Assembly: GCA_036936605.1 (NCBI GenBank)
Contig: JAUPFV010000001.1
Span: forward strand, 114,460,771 to 114,524,770
Source of the DNA: Limnanthes douglasii subsp. nivea
Lineage: Eukaryota > Streptophyta > Magnoliopsida > Brassicales > Limnanthaceae
DNA: 64,000 nucleotides
Direction of reading: 5' to 3'
Position 1 is the stretch's first letter. Every line of letters starts with the position of its first letter. The notes below the pieces were generated by a model, which worked only from the letters and a program-made list of their open reading frames with translations, was not told the origin of the DNA and made no database searches. Position numbers and translations under genes: made by a program. Below are positions 45,783 through 57,247 of this stretch, piece after piece.

Positions 45783-46664
45783 ATCAAACCAACATGAATT
45801 ACTAAAATGAAAGTTATACAAAACGCAAGGTTCTAATTAAGAGCATTACAATCAAGAAGGGCCCAAAAGCCAATTTGAACAATAAACTTTAGACAACCTA
45901 AATTCCCAAATTGTCTGTCTCTGATTAACATGTTTGGTGATGGAAAATACCATTTCCCTCTCTCTTCTACGCTTTCTATCTGTAGGAAGCTTATTGCTCC
46001 AAGTATGACTCTGAAGTACATTTTGCAAGTCCAAAATCAGGCAACTGATTGGACTGCGAAATGAACTTTAAAGTGTAAGAAGGACCAACACTTCAATCAG
46101 CTTAATGCACCTTCTTTCCTTCTTGCAATTGTCAATCTCGAGAGCAATGAACTTGGCTACATTTTCCCGGAAAACTAGTTTCTCGTACTGTTGGTTCTCA
46201 TGAAATGCAGGTACTTGAGGCGTTGTTCTGGAGGAGTTGCTGGATAAAGAGGCTGATCATTTTTTGAAAATGCGGTTGTTCTGGAGTTGCTTTTCAAGGT
46301 ATTGTAGCTGTTTGGTGATCTTCTCGATGTCTTTTGCGCCTGTGAGGGCTGTTGTCGAAATTGCTTGGGCTCTGCATGGTCGATTGAAAATGGTGGTGAA
46401 CTCATTGATCGGCTTCAAGGTCTTCTGGTTGTTGATTGCAGATTAGGCTTTAGATTTTGATGCTCTTTTGTTGATCGGATAGTGGTGATCGGAATCAATT
46501 TGAGGGTGCTTGATTTTATCTTCGACATTGAGCTTAATTTGGGGATTTAGGTTGTCTAAATTTTGTTGCTCAAATTGGTTATGGGCCCTTCTTGATTTTA
46601 ATGATCTTAACAAGAGCCTCGAGTCTTGTATAACTTTCATTTTAGTAATTCATGTTGGTTTGAT
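45783..46664. repeat. Inverted repeat of about 130-bp arms around an 620-bp centre
   Basis: Left arm 45783-45915 and right arm 46536-46664. Landmarks are ATCAAACCAACATGAATTAC against its complement ending GGTTTGAT, TCAAGAAGGGCCC, and AGACAACCTAAAT. Arm identity is about 80% by eye. The arms abut MITE-like copies on both outer sides, so the whole forms a larger imperfect palindrome. Confidence 0.75.
46063..46452 (-). pseudogene. Unidentified coding-like fragment inside the inverted repeat
   Basis: One minus-strand frame is open for about 130 codons with a single internal TGA (after NNRIFKK, near 46250) and ends in TAA at 46063. It reads AISTTALTGAKDIEKITKQL, then YLEKQLQNN, and later YEKLVFRENVAKFIALEIDN: a hydrophilic, helix-prone protein. 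I do not recognise the family. Position inside an inverted repeat would fit capture of a host gene fragment. Confidence 0.35.
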
Positions 46665-46679
46665 TAAAAAAATATATTT

Positions 46680-46812
46680 TGAATATTATCGAAAATGTAA
46701 ATATGGTCACAACCAGTATAAATCATAAAAACACACATACATATAGATAAATAAGTAATTAGGTTAATATTTAAAACAATAATACTATATACAGTTTAAG
46801 TGTATATTATGA
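46680..46812. mobile_element. Second MITE-like copy, MULE-free target site
   Basis: Reads through ..ACACATACATATAGATAAATA.. with a single AATAAGTAA (46750-46758) and on into ATTAGGTTAAT. It matches the left flank (27225-27301) and right flank (45669-45735) of the MULE, so it shows the unoccupied form of the target. Confidence 0.82.
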
Positions 46813-47565
46813 TGTGCGATAGGGCAAAACTTTTGTAAGCAAAACTATAAGTTTTTCTTGCTATGTATATTTTGCGTATTTTTTAATGAAAAATAATATA
46901 TTTTAAACTTTTAGTTTTTGGAGAACTCTCTAAAGTATGGTTTTTGTTTTAAAAAATAAAAGAGAAATTAAATCGGTGAGGAAATATTAATATATCAGAA
47001 TTAGGATTTTGTGGGGGGGGGGGGGGTGTTAGTGAGATTGATTAAGTTATGAATTGGACATGATAATTAATTTAATTTAATTGGTTCGATCCGAATTTTA
47101 AAGTTATTAGAATAAAAAATTAAAAGAATGTTAAGTGACAAATCTTTATAAGTAAATGGTAAAAAATAAATGTAAAAAGTAAAAATGTTAAATGTAAAGG
47201 TAAATGATAAAAAAAATAATGAAGAGGGCATTTTAGATTTGAAAATTAAAGTGAAAAGATTGCAACGAAAAAAATTATTGTTTAGATGATACATGACACA
47301 GTCTGGTTAAATGCATGCGCGAGGGACCACGAATGCAAAAAATAGAAAAAATGAACTATTTTACTATAAAAGTATACATCAGTGAGTGTTTTGAGACAAT
47401 CGACTAAATACCGGAGACCAACCATGGTTTTAAGTTAGTTTCTCTTAAATAAATATATATATATATATATATATATATGATTAGTCTATTATCGATACCG
47501 TGCATCCGTATTAGTGCAACATGCAAAAGAAAAGAAGTCTTTTTGGCTTGGTTTTTTTAGGATAA
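46813..47565. other. AT-rich stretch without a gene
   Basis: Holds a run of about 15 G near 47012-47026, a TA run at about 47452-47477, and otherwise no recognised feature. Confidence 0.45.
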
Positions 47566-47642
47566 CACTAATGTCGACCAATGCGTTGACATTCCTAGCA
47601 AAAAATGACTACTAATGTCGACGCACTGGTTCGACATTAGTG
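47566..47642. repeat. 77-bp hairpin with CACTA/TAGTG ends
   Basis: Begins CACTAATGTCGACCAATGCG and ends TGGTTCGACATTAGTG. The 25-base arms are inverted repeats with few mismatches around a 25-base loop. CACTA..TAGTG ends are those of CACTA (En/Spm) transposons, but there is no 3-bp target copy (TAA against TCG), so this may be a subterminal piece of such an element. Confidence 0.6.
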
Positions 47643-47949
47643 TCGTCGTGCACTTCCAAAAACTTGTTTAATTAGTTGTTTATTGACTTGTTTATTTGGT
47701 TTGGTTATTTGGTATGGTTCCCTAAATATTATGTTTACAAGACTTGTTTAAACATGAAGTCTAATAAGTCGCAAATAAATAAGTATGAATTTTTTTACAA
47801 ATATAAGAGACTTTATACCCTATGTACATGTTCGTACACATTATCACATTATTGTCCATCATTAGCCAATATTCATGAACATAATATGGATTTGGTCGAG
47901 ACTCTCATAGCTAGTTATTGTATGTTGAAACTCTTAAGATTTCATATAT

Positions 47950-48165
47950 CACTATTTTTTTTTCTGAGGGAATCTGCAGCCGCTACTCAGAGTGCAATGA
48001 GTGCGCACAGGGTAAACCCTCAGTCTGACGCGATAGCCTGCAAACCAACGCCAGAAGGTAAACCACACAAGGTGACAGGCTCAGCCGAGAAAGCGTATGT
48101 AGAGGGACTCGAACTCATGACCTTTTGGTCACTATGATACTAGTTAACCGTGAGTTATTTGAACT
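47950..48165 (-). mobile_element. tRNA-derived SINE, copy 3
   Basis: Minus orientation and the best-kept copy. The complement reads AGGTCATGAGTTCGAGTCCC (B-box), GAGCCTGTCACCTTGTGTGG, TTCTGGCGTTGGTTTGCAGG, and ends in CAGATTCCCTCAGAAAAAAA. It overlaps an open frame at 47676-48137 only by chance. Confidence 0.85.
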
Positions 48166-49721
48166 TACTCAATGACTTCAATTTACAACTGAACATGTGT
48201 TTGAAGAGGTAACTTTAAGATTTTAGAATTTTGTAGATTTGAATTTGCAACGCATATACTTGCATTCTACGCAATTGAAAGTTGAAGTTGGCAAACTTCT
48301 ATTTTTTTATTCCTTAAAATGTTTATTTATCTCAATTGTCCCTCAAGATTTTATCATTGCAACTAGTCACTTTTAATGATAGATTATTTACATTATTGAA
48401 TGAGTGCCCATGTTTGAGTAATTTTTTTGTATGTTGCTATTTATTGGATAAAATTCAAGTAAACTTCACTAGTTTAAGAAAATGATAAATAATTTCATAT
48501 GATGAGAGTGGTGAAGGTAGCTGTTTTGTCAAGATTTGGGCATCTAATCTCAAGTCATTTTTAGTATTTGCAAAGAACGACGAGTTTAAACTTATGAATG
48601 TCATCTTTATCCAAAATCAATATTGAGATATAAGAACATGAATATCTAGAGTATGTACAAAAGATCGTATAAAAGATTTATTATATTGTAAAAAATGGTT
48701 ATATTTACGTTAAAGTATGGGTTTCTAACTCTTAATATACTTTTGAATATTTATAGTTAGTTTTATTTTTGCTATATTTAAGATATTATCAACATTGAGT
48801 CTAAAACACATGTCTTGTTCTTTATATAATTACAACATAAACCTAAGGGTAAAAGTCCATGGATGTATGTTCATGGACTCTTAAACTTGTTGCAAATGTC
48901 ATCTCATCTAAAAAACTACGAATATAGGTAAGTTTATGACGACAATAAATGATAATTATCGTAATCATCAGTTGTTTTTTCTTACTCGTGATTTTTTGCA
49001 GTTAAAATGTATGGTACAAAGATGAATGGTGTGAGGCGTGAAAGATATTATCTTGTCTGGACTCACTAATTTGTTTACATATTCATATTTTTATCTAATA
49101 TATTTTGAGGTATACAACACGTTTGAAATGTTTAATGAGATTCTTTTTTGAAAATGTTAGGGTTCTAAATTTGATCATTTTAATTGGGGATACATACGAG
49201 ATTCAAGATTTTATTTTAAAATGCAACAAAGTTATCTCATACAATATAGTAAATATTAAAAATGATGTAAAATAAGTTTTTTTTTGCAAAATATTATTTG
49301 GATGTAATATTTTTGTTAGATATTATGATGTAATATTGTGATCAGATATTTATTTGTTATATATTGGTTAGGTTTTCAGATGTAATAATTTTTGTTAAGC
49401 ATTCAAATGTTATATTTTACTTATGAATAATATTATATTTTGGTTAGGTATTTAGATGTAATATTTTGTATGTAATATATAGTTTAATTTATTTATTTTA
49501 TATATTTTTTCAAATTCTTTGACGTATTTAGTTAGATTTTATTATTAATAACAACTGATGTCGAGGGGATGCACCGACGTAATACATTATGTCAAATGTT
49601 GTTTTAATATATTTCTGCATAACAACTGATGTTATGGGGATGCATCAACAACAATTATCATACATGAAACAAAATTGACCAAATATTGAGCGTACATAAT
49701 CGAAATTTGTTGCATTACACC
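48166..49721. repeat. AT-rich stretch with a 22-50-bp minisatellite
   Basis: No gene is supported. At about 49290-49470 the unit TTGTTAGnTATTnnGATGTAATATT recurs about five times with variable spacers. Two copies of AACAACTGATGT..GGGGATGCA follow, near 49548 and 49620. Confidence 0.55.
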
Positions 49722-51021
49722 TGTTAGAGATATAAGTAGAAAAAGGTAAAACAAAGAAAGGCGACTAGAGAAACAAAAAGACGAATAGGTTTATTATTTA
49801 GAAAGTGTATCGATTTAATAAAGTATACAACTCTTATTTATAGACAAACTATATGGGCTAATGGGCTTATTCCTTATATCTCTAACACCATCTCTCAAAC
49901 TCGCAATGTTTATTCTTGCATTGAGTTTGTTACATAAAATAAAAACCAAAATTGCAGCAAAAACGAAACACCAAACTTCAAAACCATAATCGAAAGTCAA
50001 AATCAAAGAAAACTCCAAAATCAAAATAAAAATGTCAAAACCCAAGATCAAACTCTAATCTCCAAACTCCAATATCTAATCTCCAAACTCCAATCTTCAA
50101 ACTCTAATATCTAATCTCTAATCTCCAATCTCCAAACTCCAATATCCAAACTCCAAACTAATACAATCGAAATCTAAACACCAAACAAATCCAAACGAAT
50201 ACAAACAACACCAAACAACGGCAAACAAATCCAAACGAATCCAAACGAATCCAAACAAGTCCAAACAAACCCAAATCAAATATATACCAAATCTAAATCC
50301 AAACGAAGAACAAAATCTAAACACCAAAACAAATAAAAACGACAAACATCGTTCTAAGAAAAAGTCAGACAAAGTCCCAACGTCAAACAAAATTTATACA
50401 CTAAACAAAATCCAAACGAAATCTCAACGCCAAATACCTAAACAAAATCTAAACGAAATCTCAATGCCAAATTCAAATATCAAATCTAAATTCAAAACTA
50501 AATTCAATACTACATCCAAATATCAAATCCAAATTCAAATCTAATTTCCAATCAAAATTGAATCTACGATTTTACCAACAAAAATCTACACCGTTCTAGT
50601 AGCGATTTCTCTGAACCGTAACACTGAATCATAATCCAACCGGTCAGATTGAATGATTAGATGTCTCAAACCTAATGTCCAAAATTCATAGTACATAGAC
50701 ACCATTTACCCTTCGATCATGTCTGTTGATTATGGCTGCACACACCATATCTGAAAACCGAAATTTGTTTACTTCTTTTTTTCTTCCGGCGGACAGAGAA
50801 AACAACTGGCTGCTGGCACCGTGGAAGACACGAAGAATTCAAGATCTAAACCTTTGATATGATACCATGTATAAAAAATTAAATTAAATAAAGACGACTA
50901 GAAAAATAAAAAAAAATACTACGTTTATTATTTAGAAAGTGTACCGATTACATAGAGTATAAAGCTCTTATTTATAAAAAAACTATATGGGCTAGTGGGC
51001 TTAGACCTTATATCTCTAGCA
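49722..51021 (-). mobile_element. Small non-coding copia-type LTR element
   Basis: Direct repeats 49722-49887 and 50868-51021 are LTRs: TGTTAGAGATATAAG.. to ..CTTATATCTCTAACA in the left copy, both with GTTTATTATTTAGAAAGTGT and AACTATATGGGCTA. Inside the right LTR on the minus strand is TGGTATCATATCAAAGG, a copia-like (initiator Met tRNA) PBS. Inside the left LTR is GCGAGTTTGAGAGATGG, a copia-like polypurine tract. The internal 980 bp have no pol or gag. Structurally like a TRIM or internally deleted element. No clear target duplication. Confidence 0.75.
49888..50560. repeat. Low-complexity interior of the small LTR element
   Basis: Runs of CTCCAATATCTAATCTCCAA type (about 50055-50155) and of CCAAACGAAT/CCAAACAAAT type (about 50180-50280). 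The open frame on the minus strand here reflects the repeats and is not a gene. Confidence 0.65.
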
Positions 51022-51339
51022 TTCACGTATGACTGTTTTGGGTAAAGATGACATCCTAGGTGCCTGTAAAGTGATAGGTTCGTATTATACTCCAAACACA
51101 CCAACGATTAATTCCCTTGGTTTATTTGGTGCATGGATATTGCATTGTTGGTCACCCCCTAAGGTTCGTACTCGTTAGGTAGGTCATAAATGGGTTCACC
51201 CGACAAAGAGTCTTTGGGTAAGGTAATTATCTGTGATTTTTTATTACACGGTGCTGATGTCTCTTTCTACACGTTGATTTTCTAAGTAAACTAGTAATTT
51301 AGTTCTAGTGTATATGCTTATGCTTTGCTTATTGCTCTC

Positions 51340-51378
51340 AATTTTCAACTTTCAACTTTCAACTTTCAACTTTCAAGA
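51340..51378. repeat. CTTTCAA heptamer microsatellite
   Basis: About five units of TTTCAAC in tandem within unrecognised DNA (51022-51840). Confidence 0.8.
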
Positions 51379-51849
51379 TGTTTTACCATTTAATTTGTAT
51401 TCATGCTTTACAAGTAGTGTTATTTTCAAACTTTGTTCTGGATTGAGACTCTCAAGAGGTGGCACAATCATTGTTTTTAGTGCATGCAGTTGTAGAAATT
51501 GCTTATTGCATACTTGTGAAAAGAAAGGGCAGACATTCTATTGGAGAGAGAGATTCTCGCTAGGTTTATTGTTTACTTTGAATTTCATTATGGAGAGGAT
51601 GGATAAAGTCAAAGAGAGAGGGCATTAATTCTTATATTCTTATCTAAATGGATTGTTGTTTTTCATCACCATGATGAGGGTGTGGGGCTTTGTTTCTTAT
51701 GTCTAGTGAATGTTTTTATATATGCAACGGAAAACATAACGACGTCATTTATCTTCAAGTCATGTTTCCTAGTACATGAAGGAGATTCCCAATGTATTGA
51801 TACTTCCCAGCAGTGCTGATTAGAGTCAGGAGGTCTAGGTGGAGATAGA

Positions 51850-52335
51850 AGATAAAACTATCTTTATACTTCAATCATTTTTCTTTGATGGTATAATTCC
51901 TAATAACCCTGTTCCTGGTGAAGAAGATGACCGAATTGAATTAGGCGAAAATATTGAAAAAACCGACAAACATGAGAAAATGGCACTATAAGGATAGACT
52001 AGTAAACAACAACATAAAAATATAGTTATTACATCCAAAGCTCACAGATACGTTAGAGAGTCAAAGGATTTTCTTATCCAGCAACACGTTTTAGTCTCGT
52101 CTGCTACAAAATCCGATGGGGAGGCGCTAAAAATATCCCACCCTCAGATTGAGGTTTCCCTTAAAAAATGTTACCAACAGGCAGATGACCTCTTTGTTTT
52201 GGAAAAAGAAAGCCCATCCGGTAGAGAAGACGGGGCTGCCAATAATCGTTATGATCAATGTCTAAGTTCCATTTCACACTATTTTTCCCATCACAACTCA
52301 AAAAGTAGGAAAAATATGGTATTACTCCATTATTA
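51850..52335 (+). other. Unrecognised coding-like stretch
   Basis: A plus-strand frame reads SFFFDGIIPNNPVPGEEDDR, then after two stops near 51990-52000 VRESKDFLIQQHVLVSSATK and SHPQIEVSLKKCYQQADDLF, ending near 52335. It looks like a decayed protein, but no family signature was found. The region from here to 53076 is otherwise AT-rich without a gene; a TA run lies at about 52893-52920. Confidence 0.25.
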
Positions 52336-52887
52336 AAACACAATGATCGGACCGAAAAAGAATCGTGAATTATGAACATTCGATCTAGCATCGTAAGATG
52401 ATTTTGGCCATCATGGTTGATCTCAGTTGCAGCCATTTTATTTTGAAGACACTTTTAATCTCTTAACTCCATTTTGATTACATATGAGCCACATGTTGTT
52501 TTGGATGTGCGCATTGAAGTTCAGCCATTAGTTGAAGAAAGTGACGGGGTTACTCGTCGGATTGATTAGGGTGTAACAAAAATCGTCTTGTTTGAACTTT
52601 TAATTTATTTGTTTTTACGAGTTATCTTATTTTGAACTTTAAATTTATTTGTTTTTACGAGTTTTACTTTTAATTTATTTGTTTTTTAAGAGTCGTCTGT
52701 ATTGCTTTATCCAAATTCACTTGCCAATTTTATGTTTAATTTTTTTGGTTATATATATATATAATTCTTAAAATGCTTTTGTTCTAAATTTAATTCAAAA
52801 TTGTTTATTTTTTAAAAATGTGTTCTTATAAGAGTTTTGTACTTTGGCTATAAAATAATATTTTAAAGAACATAAATAAAATCGAAA

Positions 52888-52924
<37 letters not shown>

Positions 52925-53076
52925 TTTTTTTAAAGGTAATAATATAATTTAATACATATTTGAATATTATTTAATAGATACAATGATAAATAGATAAAAA
53001 TAGAATTGAATAATAATTTAGTTTTGTTACTCTTTTAATGTATAGATGATCAAACACTCATTTAAAAAAAATTATA

Positions 53077-55201
53077 TAGTAGAAACTCTATAAAGTGATA
53101 CACTTGGGACCACCAAAATTTATTAACTAAAAAAGTTATTAATTAATCGATAAATTAATAATTATTAATTTATATATTAATTAATATTTTATAAATTTAT
53201 AGTAAAATACTTAGTTTACAAACACCTTTCAAGCTTCCACTTAATTATTGTATAGTATACAATGCATGTATATCAAATGAAGGGCCCAATTTGAAAGAAA
53301 CCTTCAATCTTCCACCTTATTATGCTTCAATGTATCACTTTATGGACATTAAAAATATTTTCTATATAAATACAAGATCAAAATAGGTTAACACAAACAA
53401 ATCATACACACAACATGGCTTCCCATATTAAAGGTGTGAAAAAACAACAATGACAGACGAGATTCGAAGAGCATTATGCAAACATAACAAGGATAATCCG
53501 TCTCACTCAAAAGCAATTACAAGAATGGGTTCATAGTAACTATGGTTTGCAGGTGAGTCAAGCGAAAATATCGAATACAGTTAAGCGCTCTTTAGAGTAT
53601 CACTCACTTGCCCCCGAAAGAGGCGTTTCTAAGCGACACAAACCGGAAAAATTTCCTGACCTAAAAAAATCTCTCTATGAATCGATTCTTCAATATCAAG
53701 AACATGTGAATATGACAGGTGAACTAATCATCGAGAAGGCTAAAAATCTCATGAAAGATATTTATCCAGTGGATACTCCAGACTTTACTTTTTCTATTGG
53801 TTGGCTTGGAAAGTTCAAAGCAAGATATGGAATTAAAAATTTCCGGCGTTTCGAAGAGAGTGGATCTGTTGAAATGAAGGGCATGGAGGACAAATTAAAA
53901 TCCATAAGAGACAAATTTGATCAGTTTGAAATGAAATACATCTTTAATATGGATGAAACAGGTTTGTTTTATTTTATTTTATATTTTTTACTTTATTTAT
54001 GTAATTATTTACATGTTTTGATCTTATACAAGTTTGTTTTTTAGACTTCAACCGGATCATTCCCTTGCAACAATGCAACTTAAAGGGAAAAACAAGACAA
54101 GGAAAGACTAACTGTTGCTATTTGCTGTAATGAGGACGGTTCAGAAAAGCTTCTTTTATGGATTATTGGGAAATATGCTAAACCAAGGTGCTTCAAGAAT
54201 GTAAACTTGAACAGTCTGAACTGTGAGTACCGTGCTAACAAACGTGCTTGGATGACTGGTGTGTTATTTGAAGAATATGTTTGCCAACTTGATAAAAAAA
54301 TGGTTGGAAGAAAAATTCTCTTGATTGCGGATAATTGCCCTGCTCATCCAAAAATTATTGAAGGATTGCGAAATGTTGAATTATTATTTTTGCCACCAAA
54401 CACAACTTTAAAAATTCAACCTTGTGACACGGGGATCATACGAGCTTTTAAGATGCATTATCTTTGTCGATTTAATAGAAGTATTTTGGAGGGTTACGCA
54501 TTAGGGGTTCCAAATCCAGCAAAAATAAATGTGTTAGATGCAATGAATCTTGGAATTTCAGCACGGTCTATGGATGTTCGTGCAAATACAATTGTGAACT
54601 GCTTTCGTCATTGTAAACTTCGATCAACATATAACGTGACTTTTGAGAACTCAGATGAAGGTGGTGAAAGCACTCAAGAACTCCAGAATTTGATCAAATA
54701 GTTGGGTTATCGCAATGCAATGGATGTCGAAGATGTTCTGAATCACCCAGAAGAAAATGTAGTTGCACAGTTGTTGACTGATGAAGAAATTATTGAAAGC
54801 GTTATTGGAATTAATAAAGATGATATCGATGGAGAAGATGATGGAAGTTCTACAATGGAGCCCCCTTCGCGAAACGAAGCTATCAAAGCGGCAATCACAT
54901 TGAACAATTTCTTGTTGAGCTATGAGAAAACAACACCAGAAGTTTTTACCATGCTAAGGAAAATTAGAGATGAGATTCAAGGAAAAATTGATTTCAACAA
55001 AAACCAAAAGACAATTGAGTCATTTTTCAAGAAACTTTCATAAATCATTCATGTAATATGCTATATATATGGAATTATCAAAAATATATTATCTTGTAAT
55101 TTTAGCGAATTATTAATGTAGCACACAGTCGGGACCGGCCAAAAATATTATCTTAAAGAGTTTATTAAATAATTGAGTATTAATTTATCGAGTTTCTACT
55201 G
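53077..55201 (+). mobile_element. Pogo-like (Tc1/mariner) DNA transposon
   Basis: 2,125 bp between TA dinucleotides (53075-53076, 55202-55203). The terminal repeats read TAGTAGAAACTCTATAAAG on the left and, on the complement, CAGTAGAAACTCGATAAAT on the right. These resemble the CAGTA..CTCTATAAAT ends of plant pogo-type elements such as Emigrant/Lemi1. It carries the broken transposase at 53415-55043. Confidence 0.88.
53415..55043 (+). pseudogene. Pogo-like transposase, DDE_1 family, broken
   Basis: Starts at MASHIKGVKKQQ, which meets TGA at once. A second frame gives MTDEIRRALCKHNKDN, then a shift leads into YGLQVSQAKISNTVKRS (helix-turn-helix region, 53540-53600). A CENP-B/Tc5-type second domain follows (FTFSIGWLGKFKARYGI). 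Catalytic positions are the Asp in FNMDETG, the Asp in LLIADNCPAHP (about 54330) and the Asp in IQPCDTGI (about 54425), spaced 31 residues. An AT-rich insert or intron lies at about 53965-54034, another shift is near 54100, and there is an in-frame TAG at 54699-54701. The C-terminal part (54702-55043) stays open to TAA. The three catalytic Asp remain but the protein cannot be made whole. Confidence 0.87.
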
Positions 55202-55203
55202 TA

Positions 55204-56049
55204 GTAGAATTTGACACTTGAAAAGAAATTTCTACGTTTTTTGTTTTCAAATACTTATTTATGCAAAGATAATTAAGCTAATTAGTTACATTAAAAAATA
55301 TATTTTAATTTATACTAGGTTTGTAGATGAGATACTAATTTATGACTCATTATTTTTTACAAATGTTTATTATTTTTTAGTAATATATTATAAAAAATAA
55401 TAGTTGAAACAAGTTTTATAAATTATTTATTAATTCTGGATTTGTTATCCATTAAAACTACCTGGCTTAGTAATGGATTTGGTACATATAATATAAATAA
55501 AAGCGATTAAAAATTAATAAAATGAATGGATTTGGTACATATAATATAAATAAAAGCGATTAAAAATTAATAAAATAATTAAAAGCACTAACCGGAAATT
55601 ACTATCAACTTTTATGGAAAAATATAGAGGTATAAGATTGTATTTGAGCATTTTTTTTTGTTCTCTATTGAACTTATTCTTATAATTGCCCGTCCATGTA
55701 ATTGGCTTTCCTTTATACAGGGAGATATGGTGTTCGACTCTTTGACTTAATTTATAAACCATGTACTTCAGTCTTTTTTTTTTCATTGGTATTGCACAAA
55801 AATTTATACACAAAAATATTCTTAATTCTATCTTCTCTTTAACTTCTTTCGGTTTCTCTATGATAAAAATTTATAAGACCATCAGAATAGTAGTACTTCA
55901 TCTGTCTGTTCTCGTGAGTTCTCTTATCACCTGATACCCATAATTATGTCATTTTAGTTTATTTAGATCTTTTAAAAATCCTTCCACTTCGGAATTTAGG
56001 GCACTCAATTCTTCTAGCTTCTTTCAGTTTCTGTTTTTTTTTCTTCAAC
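55204..56049. other. Stretch without a gene
   Basis: AT-rich. Contains a direct duplication of about 45 bp, GGATTTGGTACATATAATAT and onward, at about 55471 and 55527. Nothing else is recognised. Confidence 0.45.
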
Positions 56050-57206
56050 ATGATAATCCAAGTTTGGAATAACAATTTAGGTGAGGAGTTAAACATCCTC
56101 AAATTTCATCTCCAAGAGTTTCCCATGATTTTCATCGATACTGAATTTTTGGGTCATCTATTACAGACACCAAGATTTGTTTCGCATTTTCAAAAATTCT
56201 TCATATGAAATATAACATAGAGAATACTAAACTTATTTAGTTGGTAAGGATGACAATTTAAACCGAAACTGTGTTACCCAGGTCAGGTTTCAGTTTTAAA
56301 TATTAAATCAGTGGTAAATATAAATATTATTTATATTATTATTTATTTGTTGTAACCCGTTATAAAGATTGTAAATATTTATCCTTAATAATAATATTAT
56401 TTATTTTAGCCGCTTATAAATATTATTTATTACCGTCTGTAATCCAGCCCAATAATATTCCTAACCGTAAAAGAAAAAAACCCTTTCACTTTTTCAATTC
56501 TCTTGTTTTGATTTTCACGTTGTCACTCGCTTTCAGTCTAATTTTCAGGTTTCTTTCTCTACTTCATTTTTTTCTATGATTTTTTGAGACTATTGGGTTT
56601 TTTAAAATTTTTTGTCGTTCATGTTTTCCGACAAAAGTAATAAAAATGATTTTGTTTTACAACAATTTTTTCTGTTTGTTTGAGTGAGTTATATATATGT
56701 GAAAAGTAATAAAAATCATTTTGTATTCCAACAAATTTTCGATTTGTTTAAATTATATATGCACTATATTATATATTGTATCTAAAATTATATATATATA
56801 TATAGATATATAAAATACTAAAATTATATATGCAACGTATTTTTATCATATTATATATATATATATATATATATATAACATTTATTTTTGAGTATATCTA
56901 TATGGAACCCTATAACTTGTTTTATCATATATAAATTTAGATTTGATACTAAATACTAAAATTCAATTTTTTTTATAATATATAATTTTTTATTTTAATT
57001 ATATATATAAAATTTATTTTTTAATATATTTCATATAGATTTTAAGATTTATTTTTCAATATTTTATAGATTTGATACATAATTTTATCATATATATTAT
57101 TTATTTTTAATATCATATATTATTTATTTTTAATATATATATAATTCAATTTTTATCATATATTTTTTTAATTTATAAATAAATATTCAAATTTGATATG
57201 AATTTT

Positions 57207-57247
<41 letters not shown>

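Noticed and set aside
47012..47026. Run of about 15 G (and about 10 G near 45500)
   Set aside because: Homopolymer length may be a sequencing or assembly matter; no feature built on it.
47676..48137. 153-codon open frame
   Set aside because: It runs through a SINE in reverse and through AT-rich DNA; no protein family.
50118..50390. 90-codon frame rich in Phe, Trp and Leu
   Set aside because: It is a translation of CCAAACGAAT-type simple repeats.
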